A stretch of 22,071 nucleotides of DNA, taken from MTP4 sp9310u. Lineage in GTDB: Archaea; Halobacteriota; Methanosarcinia; Methanosarcinales; Methanosarcinaceae. Each line of letters starts with the position of its first letter. Position 1 is the stretch's first letter. The translations under genes and the position numbers were made by a program. Positions 7,623-15,207 of this stretch are shown piece after piece. The DNA is taken from contig DAOUSW010000052.1 of the NCBI GenBank assembly GCA_030627005.1, positions 1-22,071 on the forward strand. The letters are read 5' to 3'. The notes under the pieces were generated by a model. That model had not been told where the DNA came from. It worked only from the letters and a program-made list of their open reading frames with translations, and ran no database searches.

Positions 7623-9311
7623 TCAGTCCTCCAGGTCAAGGATTTCATTGATTGCAGCCCCTGCCGGGACCATAGGGGAAACGTTTGCCTCGCACTCGAT
7701 AATCACGTCAACAACTGCGGGCCTGCCGGATTTGACGGCTTCCTCGATTGCCGGCCTGACTTCGGACGGCTTTTCAGCCCTGAGCCCGAGTGCCCCGTAT
7801 GCTTCGGCAAGTTTCACGAAGTCAACACTGCCCGATATATCGGTGCAGGAATATCTCCTGTCAAAGAAGAGCTCCTGCCACTGCCGGACCATTCCCAGAT
7901 AGCCGTTGTTCAGGATCACGGCAATGACCGGGATGTCGTTTTGCACTGCTGTGGCAAGTTCCTGGGAGTTCATCTGGAAAGAGCCGTCTCCTGAAATGTC
8001 AACGACCAGTTTGTCAGGCCTCCCGACCTTGGCTCCGATGGCTGCCGGGTAGCCGTAGCCCATGGTCCCCAGGCCTCCTGAGGTAAGGAAAGTCCTGGGC
8101 TCGCTGAACTTGAAGTACTGAGCTGCCCACATCTGGTGCTGCCCGACTTCGGTGACAACGATCGCGTCCTTACAGACTTCCGAAATCTGTTCCACGACGA
8201 ACTGAGGCTTGATAACGTCCGATTCCTTCCTGTAGCTGAGCGGAAATTCCGTTTTCCATTCGATTATCTTTGCAAGCCATAATTCGGAGTTGCAGCATTT
8301 GACGTATTTGGTAAGGGCCTTGAGGATATGTTTTGCATCCCCCACAATCGGGATGTTTACGGGCACGTTCTTGGAGATCTCCGCGGGGTCGATGTCAATG
8401 TGAATGACCCTGGCATTCGGAGCAAAGGATTCCAGCTTTCCGGTCACCCGGTCGTCAAACCTTGCACCGACGGCAATTAACAGGTCGGATTCCTGGATTG
8501 CATAGTTTGCATATTTGGTCCCGTGCATCCCCAGCATCCCCAGGTTCAGAGGGTGCTCGGTCGGAATGGCCCCGATCCCCGTAAGGGTCGTGGTCACGGG
8601 AGCCATGATTGTTTCGGCAAATCTCACCAGTTCTGCGGCCGCATTCGAAGTGATCACCCCTCCCCCGGCGTAAATGATAGGACGGGAGGCTTTTGCAATT
8701 TCCTCGGCAGCCCTTTTCACCTGCTGGAGGTTGCCTTTGTAGGTGGGTTTGTACCCCCTTAGTTCCACTTTCTCGGGGTAAGAGAAGTCAATTTCGGAGA
8801 TCTGGATGTCTTTTGGAAGGTCTACTAATACCGGGCCGGGCCTTCCGGTGGAAGCGATGTGAAAGGCTTCTTTCATGACTCTGGGAAGCTCGTTCGCGTC
8901 CTGTACAAGGTAGTTGTGCTTGGTAATAGGCTGGGTAATTCCCCTGATGTCAGCTTCCTGGAAGGCGTCATTTCCGATCATGGAACTGGGGACCTGACCG
9001 GTTAAGGCTACCATGGGCACTGAGTCCATGTATGCGGTAGCAATGCCTGTTACCAGGTTGGTTGCTCCGGGACCTGAGGTGGAAACACAGACCCCGGTCT
9101 TCCCCGTTGCGCGGGCATATCCGTCTGCAGCATGGGCTGCTGCCTGTTCGTGGCGTACGAGTATGTGGCGCAGATCTGAATCATAGAGTTCGTCGTAAAA
9201 GGGGATGATCTGCCCCCCCGGATACCCAAAGAGAGTGTCAACACCCTCCATTTCAAGGCACTTTATCAATGCCCTGGCGCCATTAACTTTTTCTGTTGAC
9301 CCGGTTGTCAT
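7623..9311 (-). CDS. ilvB: Acetolactate synthase large (catalytic) subunit
   Basis: This 562-residue thiamine-diphosphate enzyme condenses pyruvate with pyruvate or 2-oxobutyrate, the first common step of branched-chain amino acid synthesis. Visible signatures are GYPGGQIIPFYDEL (29-42), the catalytic glutamate of RHEQAAAHAADGYAR (Glu55), and the ThDP/Mg motif running from GDGSFQMNSQEL (441 onward) to LNNGYLGMVRQW (NN at 468-469). The length is typical. AAGGAGA stands 9 nt before the ATG at 9311. It is followed directly by ilvN. The 420-bp region upstream carries a TATA-like box flanked by an inverted repeat and further copies of a TCAACTGA motif, suggesting regulation of this unit. Confidence 0.97.
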   Translation of the reverse strand: MTTGSTEKVNGARALIKCLEMEGVDTLFGYPGGQIIPFYDELYDSDLRHILVRHEQAAAHAADGYARATGKTGVCVSTSGPGATNLVTGIATAYMDSVPMVALTGQVPSSMIGNDAFQEADIRGITQPITKHNYLVQDANELPRVMKEAFHIASTGRPGPVLVDLPKDIQISEIDFSYPEKVELRGYKPTYKGNLQQVKRAAEEIAKASRPIIYAGGGVITSNAAAELVRFAETIMAPVTTTLTGIGAIPTEHPLNLGMLGMHGTKYANYAIQESDLLIAVGARFDDRVTGKLESFAPNARVIHIDIDPAEISKNVPVNIPIVGDAKHILKALTKYVKCCNSELWLAKIIEWKTEFPLSYRKESDVIKPQFVVEQISEVCKDAIVVTEVGQHQMWAAQYFKFSEPRTFLTSGGLGTMGYGYPAAIGAKVGRPDKLVVDISGDGSFQMNSQELATAVQNDIPVIAVILNNGYLGMVRQWQELFFDRRYSCTDISGSVDFVKLAEAYGALGLRAEKPSEVRPAIEEAVKSGRPAVVDVIIECEANVSPMVPAGAAINEILDLED

Positions 9312-9341
9312 TGTATTAAATCTCCTTATTATCTTTTGGCG

Positions 9342-9379
9342 ACTGATTCAACTTATAGACTCTTTTTAATCAGTTGAAT
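9342..9379 (-). promoter_or_regulatory. Putative ilvB promoter with inverted repeat around the TATA box
   Basis: The minus strand reads TCTATAAG near 9353-9360, spaced for a start around 9330 and a leader of about 20 nt. Two overlapping inverted repeats bracket it: ACTGATT (9342-9348) with AATCAGT (9368-9374), and ATTCAACT (9346-9353) with AGTTGAAT (9372-9379). A bound protein would block the TATA box. An alternative, stronger-looking TATATAT lies at 9571-9577 and would give a leader of about 235 nt. Confidence 0.4.
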
Positions 9380-9466
9380 ACCGTCCTGAAAGTGTATGTT
9401 TATCAGAAATACTTTTTGCCAATCACGCTCGCAATTTTCATTCTGAATTTTTTCCGATTTCGTTTT

Positions 9467-9508
9467 GAACTCAACTGAATTTCATTACGAACTCAACTGA
9501 ATTTCATT
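9467..9508. repeat. 22-bp direct repeat upstream of ilvB
   Basis: GAACTCAACTGAATTTCATT occurs at 9467-9486 and again, identical, at 9489-9508, followed by a partial copy (GAATTCGTTTCATT, 9509-9522). Each full copy holds TCAACTGA, whose reverse complement is at 9370-9377 beside the ilvB TATA-like box. The remainder of 9312-9731 contains the cimA terminator and no recognisable gene. Confidence 0.75.
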
Positions 9509-9664
9509 GAATTCGTTTCATTAGAAAATTATGTGTTTGAATTCAATCGATACATCATTATCAATCATGTTATATATGGGTGCAGGTTCCCTAAGGCTCC
9601 CGAGCCCAAAAAGGTATTTCATTTTCAATTATTCCATTTCCAACTAAATCCCCGCTCAAAACGA

Positions 9665-9693
9665 AAAAATTAGAGGGGGACAAAAAAGTCCCC
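9665..9693 (-). terminator. Terminator after cimA/leuA
   Basis: GGGGAC (9676-9681) and GTCCCC (9688-9693) form a perfect 6-bp stem around A6 (U6 in the minus-strand transcript). The minus strand then continues into a T-rich tract (TCTAATTTTTTCG). It lies about 40 bp past the stop and separates this gene from ilvBN. Confidence 0.55.
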
Positions 9694-9731
9694 TGAAATA
9701 CCCCTGTAAGGAAAGCATCCTTCTTTCGAGC

Positions 9732-11222
9732 TCACTCTGCCGTGATCAGGCGGTTCATCCCATTCATCACAGCCTCTACTGAAGCCATGATGATGTCCGT
9801 CCGGGCTCCGCTAGCTGTGACCGTCTTTCCTTCCTTGGAAAGCTTTACCCTTACTTCTACAAGGGCATTGGTTCCGCCGCTGATGGCATCTACGTGGTAC
9901 TCTTCAAGGACAATGTCTTCCGCACAGGAGCGTGCCGCCCGCCGGATGGCATTGATAACTGCGTCCACAGGCCCGTTCCCGATCGCAGCCTGTATGATCT
10001 CCTTATCCTTTACGTTGAGTTTAATGGAAGCGGTAGGAGTCACACGGTTTCCGGATACTATGGTAAACTCTTCCAGCTTTACCAGGGATTCCTTGTAAAT
10101 ATCAAGCACGTTCTCTGCAATTGTTTGCAGGTCGGCATCGGTTACGTGCTTACCCTGGTCGCCCATCTGCTTGACCCTGTTGAAGATTTCCTCGGTCTGG
10201 GTCTCGTCGGCTTCAAGTCCCATTTCCTGTAAGGCCAGGGCAATGGAGCTCCGACCGGCATGTTTCCCGAGTACGATCTGCCGTTTCCTGCCAATTTGTT
10301 CGGGACCCATGGGTTCGTAAGTAGCCTTGTCGGCCAGAAGCCCGTGGACGTGAATCCCGGCCTCATGGGTAAAGGCATTGCCTCCCACCAGGGCCTTGTT
10401 CGGGCTAACGGGAACCCCGGTCAGACGGCTTACCAGCCTGGAAATCCGGTAGATCTGCTCATGGTTGATCCCGGTGTCATATTTGTAGAGCCATTCCAGG
10501 CTCATGACCACTTCTTCAAGGGCGGCATTCCCGGCTCTTTCCCCTAAACCGTTTACGGTTACGTGGGCCTGCTTTGCACCCCCGACAAGGGCGGCTACGG
10601 TGTTTGCCGTTGCAAAGCCAAAATCGTTATGGCAATGAATGCTGATCGGGGCCTTCAGGGAAGAAGATAAATCCCTGAAAATCTCGGTGGCTTTCTCAGG
10701 TACTAAAAGCCCAACAGTATCACAGTAACATAAGCGGTCAGCTCCGGCATCAATTCCATCAGCATACAGGGCTTTTAAGAATTCCAGGTCTGCCCTTGAG
10801 GAATCCTCCCCGCTTAATTCCACGATTAAGCCGTGGTCCTTGGCATACTCCGTAACCTCGACTGCGATCTGCCGCACAGCATCCCGGTCTTTTTTGATCT
10901 TGGTCTTGATGTGCAGGTCGGAAACCGGAGCTACCAGGTGGATGGAGTCCACGTCGCATTCCAGGGCATGGTCAACGTCTGCCTTTACAATCCTGCAGTA
11001 ACTGCAGATTTCGGCATCCAGCCCATCGTTTGCGACAGCTTTGATAGATTCCCTCTCCCCGCTGGAAGTGATCGCGGAGCCTGCTTCGATTACGGAGACC
11101 CTCATTTCGTCCAGAGCCCGGGCAATTAAGAGCTTTTTCTCTCTTGTAAGGGCTACACCAGGTGTTTGTTCACCATCTCTTAACGTTGTGTCCAGAAAGC
11201 GGATATTTTCGAATAATATAAT
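9732..11222 (-). CDS. cimA: (R)-citramalate synthase / 2-isopropylmalate synthase family enzyme, start codon not canonical
   Basis: This is an acyl-CoA/2-oxoacid condensing enzyme of the LeuA/CimA/homocitrate synthase family. From memory its sequence is closest to archaeal CimA (M. jannaschii type), which makes citramalate from pyruvate and acetyl-CoA for isoleucine. A leucine-pathway LeuA role cannot be excluded. Catalytic-domain motifs are HCHNDFGFATAN, GLGERAGNA and NAFTHEAGIHVHG, and a C-terminal LeuA regulatory domain reaches the stop. The first ATG (11105) would omit the essential RFLDTTLRDGEQTPG segment, which is encoded in frame upstream. The frame stays open to a TGA at 11226-11228 but offers no ATG, GTG or TTG. 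The ATT (11222) or ATA (11219) codons after GAGGG are the candidates, and I use 11222. Products of this gene feed ilvBN and ilvC downstream. Confidence 0.85.
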   Translation of the reverse strand: MILFENIRFLDTTLRDGEQTPGVALTREKKLLIARALDEMRVSVIEAGSAITSSGERESIKAVANDGLDAEICSYCRIVKADVDHALECDVDSIHLVAPVSDLHIKTKIKKDRDAVRQIAVEVTEYAKDHGLIVELSGEDSSRADLEFLKALYADGIDAGADRLCYCDTVGLLVPEKATEIFRDLSSSLKAPISIHCHNDFGFATANTVAALVGGAKQAHVTVNGLGERAGNAALEEVVMSLEWLYKYDTGINHEQIYRISRLVSRLTGVPVSPNKALVGGNAFTHEAGIHVHGLLADKATYEPMGPEQIGRKRQIVLGKHAGRSSIALALQEMGLEADETQTEEIFNRVKQMGDQGKHVTDADLQTIAENVLDIYKESLVKLEEFTIVSGNRVTPTASIKLNVKDKEIIQAAIGNGPVDAVINAIRRAARSCAEDIVLEEYHVDAISGGTNALVEVRVKLSKEGKTVTASGARTDIIMASVEAVMNGMNRLITAE

Positions 11223-11275
11223 CCCTCAGTTTTGGTTTTGTATCCATAGACTTGTTATGCAAACATATGACACAT

Positions 11276-11290
11276 AAATATATAAATTGA
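11276..11290 (-). promoter_or_regulatory. TATA-like box for cimA/leuA
   Basis: The minus strand reads AATTTATATATTTATG. A start about 25 nt downstream (near 11252) would leave about 30 nt of leader before the open frame, so the reading frame upstream of the first ATG would be transcribed. The rest of the gap 11226-11691 has the M42 terminator, an A-rich repeat array and no gene that I can support. Confidence 0.5.
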
Positions 11291-11569
11291 TTTATAAATA
11301 TAAGCCATATGATGCAGGACATCAATTTATTATACATATTACATATATTTTTGCTCAGAACCCTGGCAAACCCGGCAAATAATTTCAGGATTGCACCCCA
11401 GCATTCTGAAATTGCAGTTCAATAAGTGTACCATAGTATTTTTACTTTCCAGTTAACAATAGGCATAATATAATAAAAAAAGAAGAGAAGTCGACCCCTG
11501 AAACGGGGAAAAGGACATGGAAAAAAAGCAAAATTAAAAAAAGTATGAGACGGAAAAAAACAAAAAAAA

Positions 11570-11646
11570 GCATGAAAAAGGAAAAACAAAAAAAAGCATG
11601 AAAAAGGAAAAACAAAAAAAAGCATGAAAAAGGAAAAACAAAAACA
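11570..11646. repeat. 26-bp A-rich tandem repeats downstream of the M42 gene
   Basis: Units begin at GCATG at 11570, 11596 and 11622, each with GCATGAAAAAGGAAAAAC followed by an A run. A diverged unit precedes them from about 11542. On the minus strand they form long T-rich tracts directly after the terminator hairpin of the M42 peptidase gene. Confidence 0.8.
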
Positions 11647-11689
11647 GAGAACTGAACCGGGACTTTTTCCCGGCTCAGAGGCAGTTCTC
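11647..11689 (-). terminator. Terminator of the M42 peptidase gene
   Basis: A two-part hairpin has an outer stem GAGAACTG (11647-11654) / CAGTTCTC (11682-11689) and an inner stem CCGGGA (11657-11662) / TCCCGG (11668-11673) with a 5-nt loop. It starts 3 bp past the stop and is followed on the minus strand by repeated T tracts. Confidence 0.7.
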
Positions 11690-11691
11690 AA

Positions 11692-12765
11692 TCAGAAATA
11701 CCTGTCCACATTCTCTATAGCCTTCACAATGAGATTTACACAGGCTTCCACGTCGGCCACATCCAGAACCTCCACAGGGGAGTGGATATAGCGGGTGGCA
11801 ATACTGACGGTGCCCGTGGGGATACCTTCCCGGGTCAGATGGATAGCAGTGGCATCGGTGGTGCCTCCGGACCCTACCCCCAGCTGGCAGGAAATCTCGT
11901 ATTCTCCGGCGGTTTCCCTCAGCCATCTGAGGACCTGCGGGTGGGCGATAAGGCCTCTCCCCGAGGCATCGGCAACCGTAAGCACCGGCCCTTTCCCGAT
12001 TTCAAGGTGGGAATCGTTCTTGCTGATGCCGGGGTGGTCTCCGGGGATCGTGGTATCGACAGCAAGGGCGACATCCGGGATCAGCCCGTAAGCCGAAGTT
12101 CTGGCCCCTTTGAGCCCCACTTCTTCCTGGACAGTGCCGACGGCGTATACGTTTGCATCAATATTAAGTTCGGAAAGCCGCTTCATCACTTCTACAAGGA
12201 TCACGACACCTGCCCGGTTGTCAAAGGCTTTGGACGTTACTTTCCCATTTGCCAGGGGTACGAACTCCCGGTCTATGGAGACAGGGGTCCCGATCTCAAC
12301 CCCGAGCATTTCGGCGTCTTCGGTATCCTTTGCCCCTATATCGATAAACATATCTTCAGCCTTCACAGGTTTTTTCCGATCTTCATCTTTCATCACATGG
12401 GGGGGCTTGGACCCTATGACCCCGGGGATGGTACCTTTCTTACCGTGGACCCGGACCCGCTGGTTCAGAAGGGTCTGGTCGAACCAGCCACCTATTGTGA
12501 CAAAACGCAGGAACCCGTTCTCGTCAATATACTTGACCATGAGCCCGATTTCGTCCATGTGCGCAGCCAGCATTACGGAAGGTCCTTTTCCCTTTTTAGT
12601 TGCTATAAGGTTCCCCATAGTATCGGTCCGGGTGCCGTCAACGTAAGGTTCGAGCTCCTTTTCCAGAAGCTTCCGGATCTCCCCTTCGGAACCGGAAATC
12701 CCGTGAGCGTTTGTATACTTTTCAAGAAGATCCTGAATTTCATCAAATTTCTTTCCTTCTTCCAT
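11692..12765 (-). CDS. M42-family metallo-aminopeptidase (TET type)
   Basis: This 357-residue cytoplasmic di-metal aminopeptidase family forms large tetrahedral (TET) particles that trim peptides after proteasomal or other proteolysis; older annotation calls it endoglucanase. All metal ligands expected from archaeal TET peptidases are visible: His69 in AAHMDEIG, Asp182 in AFDNRAG, the Glu214-Glu215 pair in TVQEEVG, Asp237 in AVDTT and His328 in RYIHSPVE. GGGAG stands about 10 nt before the ATG at 12765. It is transcribed alone, ended by a strong hairpin, and divergent from prefoldin beta across a repeat-bearing gap. Which N-terminal residue it prefers cannot be read from the sequence. Confidence 0.93.
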   Translation of the reverse strand: MEEGKKFDEIQDLLEKYTNAHGISGSEGEIRKLLEKELEPYVDGTRTDTMGNLIATKKGKGPSVMLAAHMDEIGLMVKYIDENGFLRFVTIGGWFDQTLLNQRVRVHGKKGTIPGVIGSKPPHVMKDEDRKKPVKAEDMFIDIGAKDTEDAEMLGVEIGTPVSIDREFVPLANGKVTSKAFDNRAGVVILVEVMKRLSELNIDANVYAVGTVQEEVGLKGARTSAYGLIPDVALAVDTTIPGDHPGISKNDSHLEIGKGPVLTVADASGRGLIAHPQVLRWLRETAGEYEISCQLGVGSGGTTDATAIHLTREGIPTGTVSIATRYIHSPVEVLDVADVEACVNLIVKAIENVDRYF

Positions 12766-12780
12766 TATAAGTATCTCCCA

Positions 12781-12910
12781 AATTTTCAGTTACTTATTAT
12801 AATCAGTAATTATTAATTTTCAGTTACATATTATAATCAGCAATTATTAATTTACAGTTACTTATTATTTTCAGTAATTATTATTTTTCAGTTATTTATT
12901 ATTATGTCAC
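12781..12910. repeat. 34-bp tandem repeats in the M42/pfdB divergent promoter region
   Basis: Three full units (12781-12814, 12815-12848, 12849-12882) and a diverged fourth from 12883 share the pattern AATTTTCAGTTACTTATTAT, then AATCAGTAATTATT. They are AT-rich, start 15 bp upstream of the M42 ATG and occupy much of the 362-bp divergent gap. The remainder (about 12911-13127) holds AT-rich TATA-like stretches near 12912-12935 and the pfdB ribosome-binding site, with no gene. Confidence 0.85.
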
Positions 12911-13127
12911 ATATTATATTCTATATACTCTATTTACAGGAGTTTAATTTGCCCGGTGTTGTCATATAACTTCGAGTACTATCTTTTCATTAGGTTCAAT
13001 AGTTGTTTAAGCTTTTGACCACAGGACGCTGAATACTATTTTAAGGCATGTAAGGCATTTTCGGGAGCTGGAAGGACAGAAACATTAAAATCCCTTCAGG
13101 TGTATTCTGGAGACAGGTGAAAATCAT

Positions 13128-13481
13128 ATGACAGCAGAATTACCTCCGCAAATCCAGAACCAGATTGCACAGCTTCAGCAGGTTCAGCAGCAGATCCAGG
13201 CACTTGCAATGCAGAAATCCCAGATCGAAGCTATGCAGAAAGAGTCGAAGATGGCTCTTGAGGAACTCGAAAAACTCTCAGACGATGCGCTGGTCTACCG
13301 GACAGTCGGGGAACTGGTCATAAAAACGGATAAAGGGGAATCTATCGCCAAACTGAAAGACAGGGAAGAGACCCTCTCACTCAGGCTCCAGTCCATTACA
13401 AGGCAGGAGGAACGGCTCACAACCCGCTTCAAACAGCTCCAGGAGCAGATCCAGCAGGCATTGGGTCCCAGGGCACAATAA
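13128..13481 (+). CDS. pfdB: Prefoldin beta subunit
   Basis: The 117-residue protein is the archaeal prefoldin beta subunit, of which four combine with two alpha subunits to form a jellyfish-shaped chaperone that hands unfolded proteins to the thermosome. It has the family form: an N-terminal Gln-rich coiled coil (about 8-47; QLQQVQQQIQALAMQKSQIE), a short beta-hairpin core with VYRTVGELVIK, and a C-terminal coiled coil (about 77-112) ending in a Gln-rich helix. GGTGA stands 8 nt before the ATG. A T-rich tract follows the stop. The DHH phosphoesterase 138 bp downstream is, as I recall, a common neighbour of pfdB in Euryarchaeota. Confidence 0.95.
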   Translation: MTAELPPQIQNQIAQLQQVQQQIQALAMQKSQIEAMQKESKMALEELEKLSDDALVYRTVGELVIKTDKGESIAKLKDREETLSLRLQSITRQEERLTTRFKQLQEQIQQALGPRAQ

Positions 13482-13483
13482 CT

Positions 13484-13499
13484 TTTTATTTTTCCTTTT
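13484..13499 (+). terminator. T-rich tract after pfdB
   Basis: CTTTTTATTTTTCCTTTT follows 2 nt after the pfdB stop. Archaeal RNA polymerase often terminates on such tracts without a hairpin, so transcription of the DHH gene may begin separately or by partial read-through. Confidence 0.4.
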
Positions 13500-13540
13500 A
13501 CATACTATTGTACAGACACCTGAAATGTACATTAGTGAAC

Positions 13541-13579
13541 GCCGGGTATGCACAGAAACCCGGCATCCAGTCCCTGGAT
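13541..13579 (+). other. Two adjacent hairpins in the leader of the DHH gene
   Basis: GCCGGGT (13541-13547) pairs with ACCCGGC (13558-13564) around a 10-nt loop. Immediately after it ATCCAG (13565-13570) pairs with CTGGAT (13574-13579) around a 3-nt loop. They sit 40-80 nt before the DHH start codon. Their function is unknown. Confidence 0.5.
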
Positions 13580-13619
13580 GTATCGATACCTGAAAGAAAA
13601 GCGACAGCCAGAGTGAACA

Positions 13620-14618
13620 ATGCAAGTAGACGAAGCGGAGTTTTTCAACCGGCTCCTTGACTATCAAAATATTTTATATTTGTGCCACCGGAACGCAGAT
13701 CCGGATGCCGTAAGCAGTGCTTTTGCTCTTTCCGAAGCCGTGGGAGGGACCGTAGGGCTTGTAGACAGTTGCAACCGGGTAGCTTCCGTCCTGGTCGAGA
13801 AGCTAGGGATAGAGGTCGTAGAAAAACCCAACCTGAGTGACTACGGCTTTGTCGTGGTAGTGGACACTTCTACAAAAGCACAGCTAAACGACCTTGAACT
13901 AACCAATTACTGCGTAATAGACCACCATACCACCACTGCCCTTACAGAAAATGCCGAGTTTTACCTGCACCGCAATGCCACCTCCACCGTTGAGATTGTC
14001 TACGACATCTTAAAGTCCATTGGTGCCCCCATCACCCGCAGGGTAGGGATAGGGATGATCACCGGGATTATCACGGACACCGGCCATTTTAAGCATGCGG
14101 CGGTGGAAACCTTCCGGACCGTAGCAAACATCATAGAAGCCAGCGGTGTGGAATACGGAGAGGTGCTTGACATAATGGCAGCCACCCCCCAGGATATTTC
14201 CATGCGTATTGCGATCCTTAAAGCCGCAAGCCGATCAGAAATATATCGGGTTGGAGACATGCTTATTGCAACTTCCCACGTGAGCTCTTACGGGGGCTCG
14301 GCCTCGTCCATGCTAATTAACATCGGGGCTGATGTAGCCTTTGTCGGCACTGCCAAAGACGGAAGCGTAAGGATAAGCGCCCGGGCAAAGCGAGATGCCG
14401 TAAACGCAGGGGTCAATCTTGGGCAGCTCATGGAAGATGTCAGTAAAGAATACAACGGTACAGGAGGCGGACATTTCGGAGCCGCGGGGATCGAAGTGAT
14501 CGCAGACATGGACGAAGTACTCAGGAAATGCAGGGAAGGTACCCGGAAGATATTTGAAAATTCCCTGGGAAAAACGCCCGGGGACATCTCCATAGAGGAC
14601 GAAGAGGAAGAAAATTAA
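13620..14618 (+). CDS. DHH/DHHA1-family phosphoesterase (NrnA-like)
   Basis: The 332-residue protein has the DHH catalytic domain and the DHHA1 substrate domain found in oligoribonucleases, pAp phosphatases and cyclic-dinucleotide phosphodiesterases. Mn-binding motifs appear in order: HRNADPDAVSSAFAL (H23, D27, D29), VVDTST (D82), DHH (101-103) and TDTGHF (D153). The DHHA1 signature GTGGGHFGAAG ends at residue 290. A short acidic tail (IEDEEEEN) closes the protein. Length and motif order fit the NrnA-like group rather than the larger RecJ/GAN nucleases. The ribosome-binding site is weak (GTGA before the ATG). The exact nucleotide substrate is unknown. Proximity to pfdB suggests a housekeeping role. 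Confidence 0.88.
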   Translation: MQVDEAEFFNRLLDYQNILYLCHRNADPDAVSSAFALSEAVGGTVGLVDSCNRVASVLVEKLGIEVVEKPNLSDYGFVVVVDTSTKAQLNDLELTNYCVIDHHTTTALTENAEFYLHRNATSTVEIVYDILKSIGAPITRRVGIGMITGIITDTGHFKHAAVETFRTVANIIEASGVEYGEVLDIMAATPQDISMRIAILKAASRSEIYRVGDMLIATSHVSSYGGSASSMLINIGADVAFVGTAKDGSVRISARAKRDAVNAGVNLGQLMEDVSKEYNGTGGGHFGAAGIEVIADMDEVLRKCREGTRKIFENSLGKTPGDISIEDEEEEN

Positions 14619-14681
14619 ACGTTAGAAAAAACAGGAAGAAGGAAAATACATTTTCCAGGGATCCTGGGAAAGTTATTTTTC

Positions 14682-14706
14682 AAAAGGTCCATCGAGGCCT
14701 TTTTTA
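14682..14706 (+). terminator. Terminator after the DHH gene
   Basis: AAAAGGTC (14682-14689) pairs with GGCCTTTT (14696-14703), including one G-U pair, around a 6-nt loop and runs into further T residues. It lies about 65 bp past the stop. Confidence 0.55.
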
Positions 14707-14804
14707 AACAATATAAAAATAGAAAGTCAAAATAAAAAGACCGGACTGATTTTACGAGATTCCGGCTTTGAAAAATATCAGAACTCTTTTCTCTTTTGAT
14801 ACGC

Positions 14805-14940
14805 TGAGCAATTTTGATACGCACAGCAATTTTAAACATTTATACAACCTTAAAACCTTGAGCAATTTTGATACGCACAGCAATTTTAAACATTTATACA
14901 ACCTTAAAACCCTGAGCAATTTTGAGCCCCTGAACAATTA
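14805..14940 (+). repeat. 54-bp tandem duplication upstream of the PaaK-type gene
   Basis: Two near-identical 54-bp units (14805-14858 and 14859-14912) begin TGAGCAATTTTGATACGCAC. Each includes CATTTATACAAC, a TATA-like element. A degenerate third unit (from 14913) follows. The 580-bp gap 14619-15198 also holds the DHH terminator, a TTTTTTATAT stretch (14941-14950), an inverted repeat CCTGCC/GGCAGG (15014-15055) and a purine-rich ATGAAA-repeating stretch (15090-15170). I see no gene in it. Confidence 0.85.
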
Positions 14941-15207
14941 TTTTTTATATGAGAATCCAGCTTAAGTCTCACAATACCAGATCTACCGGAAATTAGTATC
15001 CGCCTGAAGGAAACCTGCCGCAGAGCACCAGAATATACTTAGGATGACAGGCAGGCAAGGTATGAAGCTAGGGAAGAGCTGGCGTGAAAAAACATGACCT
15101 GAAAGGGGCATGAAATGAAAAACATGAAACGGAAAAAGCAGATTAAAAATGAAGGCCTGAAAAGTACAGCCTCAAACAACGTTTAAAAAATACAGAGCGT
15201 GAAAAAA

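Noticed and set aside
11419..11691. A 90-codon Phe-rich minus-strand frame
   Set aside because: It is a translation of the T-rich repeat array and terminator downstream of the M42 gene.
11782..12816. A 344-codon plus-strand frame opposite the M42 peptidase gene
   Set aside because: It is antisense to a gene with all metal-ligand motifs intact, and its own product is composition-driven with no domain.
14768..14965. A 65-codon frame encoding an 18-residue repeat (FDTHSNFKHLYN type)
   Set aside because: The repeat comes from the 54-bp DNA duplication, which keeps every frame in register. There is no ribosome-binding site or protein family.
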